64,000 nucleotides of DNA from JAJXWB01 sp047971685 (GTDB lineage Bacteria; Pseudomonadota; Alphaproteobacteria; Rhizobiales; Beijerinckiaceae), in the NCBI GenBank assembly GCA_047971685.1, contig JBKDZW010000057.1:1-64000 (forward strand), written 5' to 3'. This document shows, piece by piece, positions 26,040 through 34,565 of the stretch (position 1 is the first letter of the stretch; each line of letters opens with the position of its first letter). Under the pieces are notes generated by a model. It was not told the origin of the DNA, ran no database searches, and saw only the letters and a program-made list of their open reading frames with translations. The translations under genes were made by a program, and so were the position numbers.

Positions 26040-26489
26040 ATGCTCGATGAAATTTACAACAAACAAATTCTTGAATTCGCGGCGAATATTCCGCGCCTCG
26101 GGCGCCTTGACGCGCCCGATGCAAGCGCATCGGGCCATTCCAGGCTGTGCGGCTCCACCGTGACGGTGGATGTGCGCCTGCGCGACGGGCGGGTTTCCGA
26201 TTTCGGGCATGAGGTCAGGGCTTGTGCGCTCGGGCAGGCCTCGTCCTCGATCATGGCGCGCCATGTGATCGGCGCGACGCCGGCGGAATTGCGCGAGCTG
26301 CGCGACGAGGTGCGCCGCATGCTCAAGGAAAACGGACCGCCGCCGCAAGGCAAATGGTCCGAAATCGCAGCTCTCGAGCCCGTGCGCGGCTACAAGGCGC
26401 GCCACGCCTCGACCATGCTGACCTTCGAGGCGACGGCGCAGGCCGCCACCGAGGCCGAGGCGAGGCTGGCGGCGGGCGCCGCCGGATAG
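26040..26489 (+). CDS. Iron-sulfur cluster scaffold-like protein (IscU family)
   Basis: 149 residues with the IscU/NifU-N fold. C37 in LCGST and C62 in ACALG are kept, and the histidine of the third site is H122, but IscU Asp39 is S39 and the third cysteine is A123. The same substitutions occur in related alphaproteobacterial proteins that travel with folE and yidD, so the family is real but may not build 2Fe-2S clusters in the standard way. It is 7 bases before yidD. Confidence 0.85.
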   Translation: MLDEIYNKQILEFAANIPRLGRLDAPDASASGHSRLCGSTVTVDVRLRDGRVSDFGHEVRACALGQASSSIMARHVIGATPAELRELRDEVRRMLKENGPPPQGKWSEIAALEPVRGYKARHASTMLTFEATAQAATEAEARLAAGAAG

Positions 26490-26496
26490 GGCGGGC

Positions 26497-26835
26497 ATGA
26501 GCGAGGATTTCCGATACCGCGGCCTTGCAGATGCGCCCGCAGCTTTCGCGCGCGGCGCCATTCGCGGCTATCAATTGACCCTTTCGGCTTTCGTGGGCCG
26601 GCAATGCCGGCATCTGCCGACCTGCTCCGATTATACGCGCGAGGCGATCGGGCGGTTCGGGTTGTGGGGCGGCGGCTGGATGGGGCTTGCCCGGATATGC
26701 CGCTGCCGGCCCGGCGGAAGCGCGGGGTTCGATCCCGTTCCGCCGCATGCGCCGAAAGGCGCCGATGCGCTCCATTTCTGGCGTTATGGCCAATGGAAGG
26801 CAAAACTTGCCTGCGAACCCGTCGAGCGAAATTAG
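26497..26835 (+). CDS. yidD: Membrane protein insertion efficiency factor YidD
   Basis: 112 residues; helps YidC insert proteins in the inner membrane. The characteristic core is FARGAIRGYQLTLSAFVGRQCR followed by PTCSDYTREAI and a short C-terminal HFWRYGQWK tail; the two conserved cysteines are in place. YidD is usually next to rnpA and oxaA, but here it follows an IscU-like gene. Its stop overlaps the convergent hypothetical gene by four bases. Confidence 0.93.
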   Translation: MSEDFRYRGLADAPAAFARGAIRGYQLTLSAFVGRQCRHLPTCSDYTREAIGRFGLWGGGWMGLARICRCRPGGSAGFDPVPPHAPKGADALHFWRYGQWKAKLACEPVERN

Positions 26836-27665
26836 GACCGCGCCATCAGATCGACGGCGAGCGCCTCGATGCGGCCGCGCACATCGGGCGGCATTTGCCT
26901 GAGCGTTTCGAGATAGGTTTTGCCGGCTGCGCACATGCGGTCGTCGGGAATCGGCGGATCGGGCGTCTTGCCGTCGAGAAGCGCGCCGACTTCGTCCGTG
27001 CCGACGCCGTTCTGGCGCAGCGATGTCTCGAACATCTGGAAATCGACCTCGGTCGGGGTGGTGCGCGAAACGCCCTTTTCCTTGCCGTTCAGGATGGCGT
27101 CGAGGCCGGCGATGGCGAGATCGGCGACCAGCGCGCGGTTTTCGGCGGAAAACTTGAGAAAGGCCTCGCTCGCGCCGCCATAGAGAAAATCGACGCACAG
27201 GCGGGCGTTGACGCCGCCCAGCGCCTTGAGGACGCCAAGCTGGGCGTCGAACACGCGGGCCAGGGTTTCGTCGTCGGCCTTGGCTGCAAGCGCGCCACGC
27301 GACTGGCGGAGCGATTTGACGGCCTGCGAGAGATCGTAATCGGGCGAATCCGCAGCCCCGTTCGTATGCCGCGCGGCAAGCGCGGCAATGGCCGATTCGT
27401 AATCGCCCGGCAGCGTCAGGCGCAGGCGGTCGAAGAAGCGGGCGATCTCGGGCGCGCTGGCGATCGCCTCCTCGACGGCCGTGCGGGCGGCGTCTTTCGC
27501 CGGCGCGGTTTTTGCCGCGGTTGCGGGCGCTGCGACCACTGGCGGCTGGGCGGCGTCTTGCGGGGAAGGCCCCTGCAAAATGTCGATCAGCAGCCAGGCG
27601 CCGCTGCCGATCAGCAGCGTGCCCACGAGGCCGAGGAGAAATAATTTCAGGTCCTGTTTGGACAT
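26832..27665 (-). CDS. Hypothetical single-membrane-segment protein
   Basis: 277 residues, not recognised. One membrane segment (about 8-27) follows MSKQDLK. A Pro-Ala-rich linker (about 35-60) leads to a helical periplasmic domain with two cysteines (in ARLCVDFLYGG and DRMCAAGKTYLETL). It resembles no function I know. A direct repeat upstream of its start (27675-27709) may control it. Confidence 0.7.
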   Translation of the reverse strand: MSKQDLKLFLLGLVGTLLIGSGAWLLIDILQGPSPQDAAQPPVVAAPATAAKTAPAKDAARTAVEEAIASAPEIARFFDRLRLTLPGDYESAIAALAARHTNGAADSPDYDLSQAVKSLRQSRGALAAKADDETLARVFDAQLGVLKALGGVNARLCVDFLYGGASEAFLKFSAENRALVADLAIAGLDAILNGKEKGVSRTTPTEVDFQMFETSLRQNGVGTDEVGALLDGKTPDPPIPDDRMCAAGKTYLETLRQMPPDVRGRIEALAVDLMARS

Positions 27666-27674
27666 GCCCGCCTT

Positions 27675-27709
27675 GGTCCAAATTCGTCAGATCGGGTCCA
27701 AATTCATCA
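27675..27709. repeat. 15-bp direct repeat before a hypothetical gene
   Basis: GGTCCAAATTCGTCA (27675-27689) and GGTCCAAATTCATCA (27695-27709), 20 bases apart (two helical turns), starting 9 bases upstream of the hypothetical gene on the minus strand. A paired operator is possible. Confidence 0.55.
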
Positions 27710-27904
27710 AAAAGGACTTAGGCCCAATAGGGCGCAATCGGCAAGGCCCGACCTTGAGGCAGGTAAACAGAAGCAAGCAAACGGCGACAGACCTCGATTG
27801 CCAGTTTGCGCGGCTTTGCCTAAAAGGCGGCTCTTGCGCAATCCCGCGACGGTTTGTGCAGCTTACGCCGATCCGTATCGGCGAGTGAGCTTCAAGGAGC
27901 AGAC

Positions 27905-29881
27905 ATGATATCGGTGACTTTCCCCGACGGCGCCACGCGCGCCTTCGAGCCTGGCGTTTCCGGCCTCGACATCGCTAGATCGATTTCGCCCTCTCTGGCC
28001 AAGCGCACTGTAGCCATGGCGCTCGACGGCGAACTCGTCGATCTCGCCGATCCGATCGACCGCGACGCGCGAATCGAATTCGTGTCGCGCGAAGATTCTC
28101 GCGCGCTGGAGCTGATCCGCCACGATGCCGCGCATGTGCTGGCGGAGGCCGTGCAAACCCTGTTTCCCGGCACGCAGGTGACCATCGGGCCTGTCATCGA
28201 GAATGGCTTCTATTACGATTTCTATCGCGCCGAGCCGTTCACGCCGGAAGATTTCACCGCCATCGAAAAGAAGATGCGCGAGATCGTTGCGCGCGACAAA
28301 CCGTTCACGAAAGAGGTCTGGTCGCGCGAAAAAGCGATCGCGCATTTCGAGAAAACGGGCGAGGCGTTCAAGGTCGAGCTGGTTCAGGCCATTCCGGCCG
28401 ACCAGGATCTGAAGATATACAGGCAAGGCGACTGGCTCGATCTGTGCCGCGGGCCGCATATGACGTCGACCGGCAAGATCGGCGAGGCCTTCAAGATCAT
28501 GAAGGTGGCGGGCGCCTATTGGCGCGGCGATTCAAACCGGCCGATGCTCCAGCGCATCTATGCGACCGCCTTCGCCAAGAAAGCCGATCTCGACGATTAT
28601 CTGCATCGTCTCGAGGAGGCGGAAAAACGCGACCATCGCAAGCTGGGGCGCGAAATGGACCTGTTCCATTTCCAGGAGGAGGCGCCGGGCGCGATCTTCT
28701 GGCACCCCAAGGGCTGGACCCTGTTCCAGACGCTCGTTTCCTACATGCGCCGCCGACTTGCCGGCGATTACGAGGAAGTGAACGCGCCGCAGGTGATGGA
28801 CAAGGCCTTGTGGGAAACCTCGGGGCACTGGGGCTGGTATTCCGACAATATGTTCGCGGTGAAATCGGCGACCGCCTTCATGCGCCCCGACGATCCGGAG
28901 GCCGACCAGCGCGTGTTTGCGCTGAAGCCGATGAATTGTCCGGGCCATGTCCAGATATTCAAGCACGGGCTGCGTTCCTACCGCGAATTGCCGATGCGCA
29001 TGGCCGAGTTCGGCGTGGTGCATCGCTACGAGCCCTCGGGCGCGATGCATGGCGTGATGCGCGTGCGCGCGTTCACGCAGGACGATGCGCATATTTTCTG
29101 CACGGAAGATCAGCTCGAAGCCGAGATCATGAAAATCAACGATCTCATCCTCTCGGTTTACGGCGACTTCGGCTTCGACAAGCTTGTGGTGAAATTGTCG
29201 ACGCGCCCCGAAAAGCGCGTTGGCGCCGACGCCTTGTGGGATCACGCCGAAAGCGTGATGGGCCGGGTGCTCGAGCGCATCAAGGCGGAAGGCGGCGACA
29301 GGATCGAGACCTCGATCAATCCGGGCGAGGGCGCTTTCTACGGGCCGAAGTTCGAGTATGTGCTGCGCGACGCCATCGGCCGCGACTGGCAATGCGGCAC
29401 GACGCAGGTCGACTTCAATCTGCCCGAGCGTTTCGGCGCTTTCTATATCGACGCCAATAGCGAAAAGACGCCGCCGGTCATGGTGCATCGTGCGATCTGC
29501 GGCTCGATGGAGCGCTTTATCGGCATTCTGATCGAGCATTTCGCCGGCCACATGCCGCTCTGGCTCGCTCCCATGCAGATCGTGGTGGCCACGATCACGC
29601 AGGAGGCGGACGATTTCGCCATGGAAATCGCGGCGCTCGCCCGCAAGAAGGGGCTGCGCGCCGATCTCGACCTGCGCAACGAGAAGATCAATTACAAGGT
29701 GCGCGAACATTCGCTCGCCAAGATTCCCGTTCTTCTCGTGCTCGGGCGCAAGGAGGCGGCCGAGCGCACGGTCTCGATCCGCCGTCTGGGTTCGCAGGCC
29801 CAGCAATCCATGGGGCTCGACGAGGCTTTCGCGATGCTTGCCGCCGAAGCGAGGCCGCCGGACGTGACGCGGGCGGAATGA
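27905..29881 (+). CDS. thrS: Threonyl-tRNA synthetase
   Basis: Charges tRNA-Thr. The 658 residues include the N-terminal TGS domain (about 1-60), the editing domain with HDAAHVLAEAV, the class II core (motif 2 region RYEPSGAMHGVMRVRAF, catalytic zinc cysteine in NCPGH, and motif 3 CGSMERF), and the anticodon domain at the C-terminus (GRKEAAERTVSIRRLG). The start ATG 27905 has GGAG five bases before. A 240-base leader precedes it, with no recognised attenuator. Confidence 0.97.
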   Translation: MISVTFPDGATRAFEPGVSGLDIARSISPSLAKRTVAMALDGELVDLADPIDRDARIEFVSREDSRALELIRHDAAHVLAEAVQTLFPGTQVTIGPVIENGFYYDFYRAEPFTPEDFTAIEKKMREIVARDKPFTKEVWSREKAIAHFEKTGEAFKVELVQAIPADQDLKIYRQGDWLDLCRGPHMTSTGKIGEAFKIMKVAGAYWRGDSNRPMLQRIYATAFAKKADLDDYLHRLEEAEKRDHRKLGREMDLFHFQEEAPGAIFWHPKGWTLFQTLVSYMRRRLAGDYEEVNAPQVMDKALWETSGHWGWYSDNMFAVKSATAFMRPDDPEADQRVFALKPMNCPGHVQIFKHGLRSYRELPMRMAEFGVVHRYEPSGAMHGVMRVRAFTQDDAHIFCTEDQLEAEIMKINDLILSVYGDFGFDKLVVKLSTRPEKRVGADALWDHAESVMGRVLERIKAEGGDRIETSINPGEGAFYGPKFEYVLRDAIGRDWQCGTTQVDFNLPERFGAFYIDANSEKTPPVMVHRAICGSMERFIGILIEHFAGHMPLWLAPMQIVVATITQEADDFAMEIAALARKKGLRADLDLRNEKINYKVREHSLAKIPVLLVLGRKEAAERTVSIRRLGSQAQQSMGLDEAFAMLAAEARPPDVTRAE

Positions 29882-30903
29882 GGGGGCGGACGGACGCCTG
29901 GGCGAAATCCTTGACCTTGCCGCAATCGCCCGCCATGGCTGGCGTCATGTCGTGGTCTCGTTTCGTTTCAGTCATCGGGCCGGCGCTCGCCGGGCTCGTC
30001 CTGCTTGGTCCGGTTCTGTCTGGTCCGGCGGTCGCCGGAACGCAGGGCCTGCCGCAGTTCGGGCCTGGCATGTTCGGCCCCAACCTGCCGGCCCAGCAGT
30101 CCGAAGCGCCGCAGGGCACGCTCTACATGTCCGCCATTCTTGCCGCCAACGAGACCCAGCCGGTGCGCGGGGGGCTGAAATGGCGGGTGTTCGAGGAGCG
30201 CGCACAGCCCGACGGCACGCACAAGGTGATCGCCGAATCCGATGCGGCCTCGCCCCGGTTCACGCTGCCGACAGGCGCCTATATCGTGCATGCGGCTTTC
30301 GGGCTGGCGGGCGTTTCCAAGCGCGTTGTGGTCGAGCCGCGGTCGACCAGCGAGCGTGTCGTGCTCAACGCCGGCGCGCTCGAGTTTTCCACGATGCTCG
30401 GCGCGCACGCGATTGCGCCGCAAAAGATTTCGATCGCCATCTATGTGCCTGCGCCCGGCAATTCGGAAGCCAAACTGGTGGTCGACAAGGGCAAGCCTGG
30501 CGAATTCATCTGCCTGCCGGAGGGCCAGTATCACATCGTTTCCACGCTTTACGATCTCGGCAATTCGACGACCACGGGCGCAGCGTCCGCCACAAATTCG
30601 ATCGTGACGACGGATTTGCGCGTTCAGGCAGGCAAGGTGACGGTGGCGACCCTCAAGCATCGCGCGGCGACCATGACGTTGAAACTGGTCAACCAGCCGG
30701 GCGGCGAGGCGCTCGCCAACACTTCGTTCTCGGTGCTGACGCCGGGCGGCGACGTCATCCGCGAATTGATCGGCGCCTTTCCCGCGCTGGTGCTGGCGCA
30801 GGGCGAATATGTCGCCATAGCGCGGCACGAGGGCAAGACCTACCAGACGCAATTCCAGGTGCAATCGACACTCGACCGCGACGTGGAAGTTGTTGCAAAA
30901 TAG
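29878..30903 (+). CDS. Exported protein with three internal repeats
   Basis: 341 residues when read from the ATG overlapping thrS by ATGA; a signal peptide-like stretch starts near residue 24 (MSWSRF), so a start at 29947 is possible. The mature part has three related segments near 127-142 (FTLPTGAYIVHA), 209-225 (ICLPEGQYHIV) and 303-319 (LVLAQGEYVAIA), each followed by a V-rich strand, like beta-sandwich repeats of carboxypeptidase-regulatory type. Its function is not known. The coupling to thrS is probably positional. Confidence 0.75.
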   Translation: MRGRTDAWAKSLTLPQSPAMAGVMSWSRFVSVIGPALAGLVLLGPVLSGPAVAGTQGLPQFGPGMFGPNLPAQQSEAPQGTLYMSAILAANETQPVRGGLKWRVFEERAQPDGTHKVIAESDAASPRFTLPTGAYIVHAAFGLAGVSKRVVVEPRSTSERVVLNAGALEFSTMLGAHAIAPQKISIAIYVPAPGNSEAKLVVDKGKPGEFICLPEGQYHIVSTLYDLGNSTTTGAASATNSIVTTDLRVQAGKVTVATLKHRAATMTLKLVNQPGGEALANTSFSVLTPGGDVIRELIGAFPALVLAQGEYVAIARHEGKTYQTQFQVQSTLDRDVEVVAK

Positions 30904-30926
30904 GCCAAACGCGCCGGGGTGAGAGA

Positions 30927-31163
30927 ATGCAGACCTTCTTTGTCGAGATCAAATGCGCGCTTGGGCGCACCTACGAGGTCGCCAGCGCGCTGGCCGAAGC
31001 CGAAATCGCCTCCGAAATCTATTCGATCGCCGGCAATTTCGACATTCTCGCCAAATTCTACCTCGACCGCGAAGAAGACATCGGCCATTTCGTCGGCCAG
31101 AAAGTGCAGACGATCCCCGGCATCGTCGATACGCGCACGATCATCACCTTCAAGGCCTTTTGA
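30927..31163 (+). CDS. Stand-alone Lrp/AsnC ligand-binding (RAM) domain
   Basis: 78 residues resembling the C-terminal amino-acid-binding domain of Lrp/AsnC regulators, without the DNA-binding helix-turn-helix. Conserved signs are GRTYEVASALAE, GNFDILAKFYL and PGIVDTRTIITFK. Stand-alone RAM proteins in other species oligomerise and bind amino acids or nucleotides. It follows the exported protein by 23 bases and its stop precedes the next ATG by one base, so it is co-transcribed. Confidence 0.88.
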   Translation: MQTFFVEIKCALGRTYEVASALAEAEIASEIYSIAGNFDILAKFYLDREEDIGHFVGQKVQTIPGIVDTRTIITFKAF

Positions 31164-31164
31164 C

Positions 31165-32085
31165 ATGCGCGCCGACGATTTTCGCCTGAAGGCGGACGAC
31201 GGCGCCGAAATATTCGTCCATCGCTGGCTGCCTGCGGAGACGCCGCGCGGCGCCGTTCAGATCGCGCACGGGCTTGCCGAACACGGGGGCCGTTACGAAC
31301 GGCTGGCGCACAGACTGAGCGCGCAGGGATGGGCCGTCTATGCAGACGACCATCGCGGCCACGGCAAGACCGCGCGCGCCGGCGATATCGGGTTTTTCGC
31401 GGAGCGTGAGGGATGGCGCAAATGCGTCGGCGACCTCTGGACGCTCAACCGACGGATGGCGGCCGATCATCCGGGTGTCCCGGCCGTGCTGCTCGGCCAT
31501 TCCATGGGCTCGTTCATGGCGCAGGATTTCGTCGCCGACCATAGCGATGCGATCGCAGGCCTTGCCTTGTCGGGCTCAAACGGCCCGCCGCCGGCGATTG
31601 CGGGCATCGGGCGCATGATCGCGCGCATCGAGCGGCTGCGGCTCGGAGCGCATGGCAAAAGCGACTTGTTGCAGACGATGATGTTCGGCGAGTTCAACAA
31701 GCGCTTCAAGCCGGCGCGCACGCCGTTCGACTGGCTCTCGCGCGATCGGGAAGAAGTCGACGCCTATATCGCCGATCCCTTGTGCGGCTTTGAATTTTCG
31801 ATCCAGCTTGCAATCGATCTGCTCGACGGACTTGGGCCGCTCCTGAAGCCGGAGCGGCTCGCACGGATCCGCAAGGATATTCCGGTCTACATCTTCAGCG
31901 GCTCCGACGATCCCGTGGGCGCCAATCTGCCGGCTCTGGCGCAGGCTTATCGCGGCGCGGGGCTGACGAAGGTGGACATGCGCGTCTATCCCGGCGCACG
32001 GCACGAGACGTTGAACGAGACCAATCGCGAGGAAACGACGTCCGATCTCTTGCGCTGGCTGGAGACGATTTTCGTCCGCGTTTGA
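31165..32085 (+). CDS. Alpha/beta hydrolase, monoacylglycerol lipase-like
   Basis: 306 residues. HG oxyanion in IAHGLAEHGGR, DDHRGHG near 56-62, and nucleophile elbow GHSMGS (about 112-117) match the monoacylglycerol lipase branch. Late catalytic residues lie in SGSDDPVG and GARHETLNE. The start ATG 31165 is one base after the RAM-domain gene. Confidence 0.87.
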   Translation: MRADDFRLKADDGAEIFVHRWLPAETPRGAVQIAHGLAEHGGRYERLAHRLSAQGWAVYADDHRGHGKTARAGDIGFFAEREGWRKCVGDLWTLNRRMAADHPGVPAVLLGHSMGSFMAQDFVADHSDAIAGLALSGSNGPPPAIAGIGRMIARIERLRLGAHGKSDLLQTMMFGEFNKRFKPARTPFDWLSRDREEVDAYIADPLCGFEFSIQLAIDLLDGLGPLLKPERLARIRKDIPVYIFSGSDDPVGANLPALAQAYRGAGLTKVDMRVYPGARHETLNETNREETTSDLLRWLETIFVRV

Positions 32086-32130
32086 TGCAGGGCAAGGACG
32101 CCGGTTACAAATTGGGGGAACTGTGGCCAC

Positions 32131-32493
32131 ATGAAAAAACTTTCTCGTATTCCTGTCGTTCTCGCCGTGATGGGCGCCGCCTCGCCGGCAATTGGCGCCG
32201 ATGTGGAGAACGGGCTTAAAATCTCGAAGCAATGGTGCGCGGCCTGCCATGTGGTTGCGCCAGACCAGACGAGCGCCAGCGTGGATGTGCCGACATTCGG
32301 CGACATTGCGCGGCGCAAGACCGAGAAGAAGCCGTTGGCGGCCTTCCTTGCTGAACCGCACGGCAAGATGCCGAACATGTCGCTGACGCGCAACGAGATC
32401 GACGATATCGTCGCCTATATCCGTTCGCTCGGACCGGCCGGCGCCGAGCCGGAGCCGCCGCGCAAGCTGCCGGAGCGGCCCAGAAACGGTTAG
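32131..32493 (+). CDS. Monoheme c-type cytochrome
   Basis: 120 residues. A Sec signal peptide (about 1-23, ASPAIGA) leads to a single CAACH at 36-40, with KMPNMSLT near 80 supplying the methionine heme ligand. The tail is Pro- and Glu-rich. The protein would carry electrons in the periplasm; partner unknown. A hairpin follows at 32538-32563. Confidence 0.9.
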   Translation: MKKLSRIPVVLAVMGAASPAIGADVENGLKISKQWCAACHVVAPDQTSASVDVPTFGDIARRKTEKKPLAAFLAEPHGKMPNMSLTRNEIDDIVAYIRSLGPAGAEPEPPRKLPERPRNG

Positions 32494-32537
32494 TCCCAAA
32501 ACGGTTGGGCTCAAAATAGTTGGGCGCCGGGGCGCAT

Positions 32538-32563
32538 GAAGCCGGCGGCGATCTGCCGGCTTC
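32538..32563 (+). other. GC-rich hairpin after the cytochrome gene
   Basis: GAAGCCGGC (32538-32546), eight-base loop, GCCGGCTTC (32555-32563). A 9-bp stem with no T-tract, so possibly a 3'-end stabiliser or a Rho-dependent end rather than an intrinsic terminator. Confidence 0.4.
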
Positions 32564-32600
32564 GCAGGGCTGCGCCGGCATGATTGCTGACCTGCGGACG

Positions 32601-32628
32601 TTGAATTAGACCGGATCGCCTCTATTGT
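32601..32628 (+). promoter_or_regulatory. Candidate promoter of the flavin reductase gene
   Basis: TTGAAT (32601-32606), a 16-base spacer and TATTGT (32623-32628), with the start codon about 30 bases downstream. Matches are moderate on both hexamers. Confidence 0.35.
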
Positions 32629-32657
32629 GACGGGCAAGCCGCACAGGAGACCATCCC

Positions 32658-33269
32658 TTGTTGTTCTACACGCCCGAAAAGCGCGACCGCGCGATCCTGC
32701 CGCACGACCCTTTCAAGGCGATCATCGCGCCACGGCCGATTGGCTGGGTGACGACGATGAGCAAGGCGGGCGAGATCAATCTGGCGCCTTATTCCTTCTT
32801 CAACGCCTTCGCCGACCGGCCGCCCATTCTGGCGTTTTCGTCCGTTGGCGTGAAGGATTCGCTGGCCTTTGCGCAGGAGACGGGCGAATTCGTCTGGAAC
32901 CTGCCGAACTGGGATTTGCGCCATGCGATGAACGATACGTCGGCGACGCTGCCGCGCGGGGAAAACGAATTTGTCCATGCCGGCCTGGAAATGGCGCCGT
33001 GCAATCTCGTCAAGCCGCCGCGCGTGGCCAAGAGCCCGGTTGCAATGGAATGCAAGGTGACGTCGATTCAGGAACTCAAGAACATCGACGGAAAGGGCAT
33101 CGATTACTGGCTGGTGCTCGGCCAGGTCGTGGGCGTCCACATCGATCCCGTTTTCATAGGCCGGCAGGGGCAATTCCAGCTTGCCGAAGTCAAGCCCGTC
33201 GCGCGCTGCGGCGGTCTTGGCGATTATGCCGTCGTCGACAGTCTGTTTCAGATGGAGCGGCCGAAATAG
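32658..33269 (+). CDS. Flavin reductase family protein
   Basis: 203 residues of the flavin reductase-like split-barrel family (FMN-binding). The IIAPRPIGWVTTMSKAGEINLAPYSFFNAF opening is the family signature. Such proteins supply reduced flavin to monooxygenases or act alone on small molecules. The start is TTG at 32658, as no Met lies nearby. It converges with the 2-hydroxyacid oxidase gene 12 bases away. Confidence 0.88.
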   Translation: MLFYTPEKRDRAILPHDPFKAIIAPRPIGWVTTMSKAGEINLAPYSFFNAFADRPPILAFSSVGVKDSLAFAQETGEFVWNLPNWDLRHAMNDTSATLPRGENEFVHAGLEMAPCNLVKPPRVAKSPVAMECKVTSIQELKNIDGKGIDYWLVLGQVVGVHIDPVFIGRQGQFQLAEVKPVARCGGLGDYAVVDSLFQMERPK

Positions 33270-33281
33270 GCGCGGCGAACC

Positions 33282-34466
33282 TCAGGTTCCGTCAATCGCG
33301 TCGCGCGCGATTTCGTCGATGCGATTGACGCCCGACAGGGCCATGGCCACGCGCAATTCCTGCTGCATGATCGCCAGCATGCCGCTTATGCCGGCCTGAC
33401 CGGCGCCGGCCAGCGCCCATGCCCAGGGGCGCCCGATCATCACGCCCTTTGCGCCGAGCGCCAGCGCCTTGAAGACATCGACGCCACTGCGTACGCCGCC
33501 GTCCATGAACACTTCCGCGCGGTCGCCGACGGCGGCGACAACTTCAGGCAGTTTGGAGATCGAGGAGGCGACGCTGTCCAGTTGCCGCGCGCCGTGATTG
33601 GAGACGATGACGCCATCCGCGCCAGCCGCGACGGCCGATTTTGCGTCCTCCGGCTCGAGTATGCCCTTGATGAGCAGGCGGCCCTTCCAGACGCTGCGCA
33701 GCCATTCGATGTCCTTCCAGGCGACGGAGGGGTCGAACTGGCTTGCCACCCAGGCGGAGAAGGCTTCGAGCCGCGTGGGATCCGGCACGCGATCGGCGAG
33801 ATTGCCGAAGCCGTGCGGTTTTCCGCGCAAGGCCACGTCAAGCAGCCAGTGCGGATGACTTGCGATTTCCCAGGCCTTGACCGCGCGCGCATGCAGCGAC
33901 GACGACCAGGCGCCATTGCGCAGATCGCGGTGACGCATGCCGGTCACAGCGAGGTCGACGGTGAAGGCGAGCGTGTCGCATCCCGCATTTTTCGCGCGCG
34001 CCAGCAGATCCTGCACGACGCCGCGATCGCGCATCATGTAGAGCTGGAACCAGAACGGTCTCGAGGCGGCGCGCGCGACCTCGGCGAGATCGCAGACGGA
34101 GACCGTGGAAAGCGTGAATGGAATATTTGCGGCATTGGCTGCGCGCACGGCCTGCGTCTCGCCGCGCCGCGCCATCATGCCGGCCATGCCGACCGGCGCC
34201 AGAATGACGGGCATGGCCGCCTTTTCGCCCGATAAGGTCGTGGATGTGTCTATGTTCGAGACGTCGCGCATCACGCGCTGACGCAGGACGATCTTGCGGA
34301 AGTCCTCGACATTGGCGGCAAGCGTATATTCCGCATTGGCCGCGCCGTCGATGTAGTCGAACAGGAAACGCGGCAGGCGCTTTTCCGCAAGACGCCGGTA
34401 GTCTTCCGGCGTGACGGGAATGACATTGCGGGTTCCGCTCAAGCGCGTTTCCTCCGGGCGGCGCAA
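33282..34466 (-). CDS. FMN-dependent alpha-hydroxyacid oxidase/dehydrogenase
   Basis: 394 residues of the LldD/glycolate oxidase family. It has the FDYIDGAANAEYTL opening, APVGMAGMM near the FMN, a catalytic histidine in SNHGARQLD and FMDGGVRSGVDVFKALALGA at the phosphate site. Lactate, glycolate or mandelate are possible substrates. It may receive glyoxylate-related acids from the CitE-like pair upstream, which is inference. Confidence 0.9.
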   Translation of the reverse strand: MRRPEETRLSGTRNVIPVTPEDYRRLAEKRLPRFLFDYIDGAANAEYTLAANVEDFRKIVLRQRVMRDVSNIDTSTTLSGEKAAMPVILAPVGMAGMMARRGETQAVRAANAANIPFTLSTVSVCDLAEVARAASRPFWFQLYMMRDRGVVQDLLARAKNAGCDTLAFTVDLAVTGMRHRDLRNGAWSSSLHARAVKAWEIASHPHWLLDVALRGKPHGFGNLADRVPDPTRLEAFSAWVASQFDPSVAWKDIEWLRSVWKGRLLIKGILEPEDAKSAVAAGADGVIVSNHGARQLDSVASSISKLPEVVAAVGDRAEVFMDGGVRSGVDVFKALALGAKGVMIGRPWAWALAGAGQAGISGMLAIMQQELRVAMALSGVNRIDEIARDAIDGT

Positions 34467-34565
34467 TCCGCTCCGTCATGACATTAGCTGCGCATCGCGC
34501 TGCGGTGTCAATTGCCGCGCCGATTTCGTGCAGCGCCGATTTGAGCCTTGTTTCGATTGCTGGCG

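Noticed and set aside
27666..27904. T-box or attenuator before thrS
   Set aside because: No specifier loop, leader peptide with Thr codons or terminator/antiterminator pair is visible.
29952..30926. Open frame extending the RAM-domain gene 975 bases upstream
   Set aside because: It runs out of frame through the exported protein gene; only the last 78 codons from 30927 match a family.
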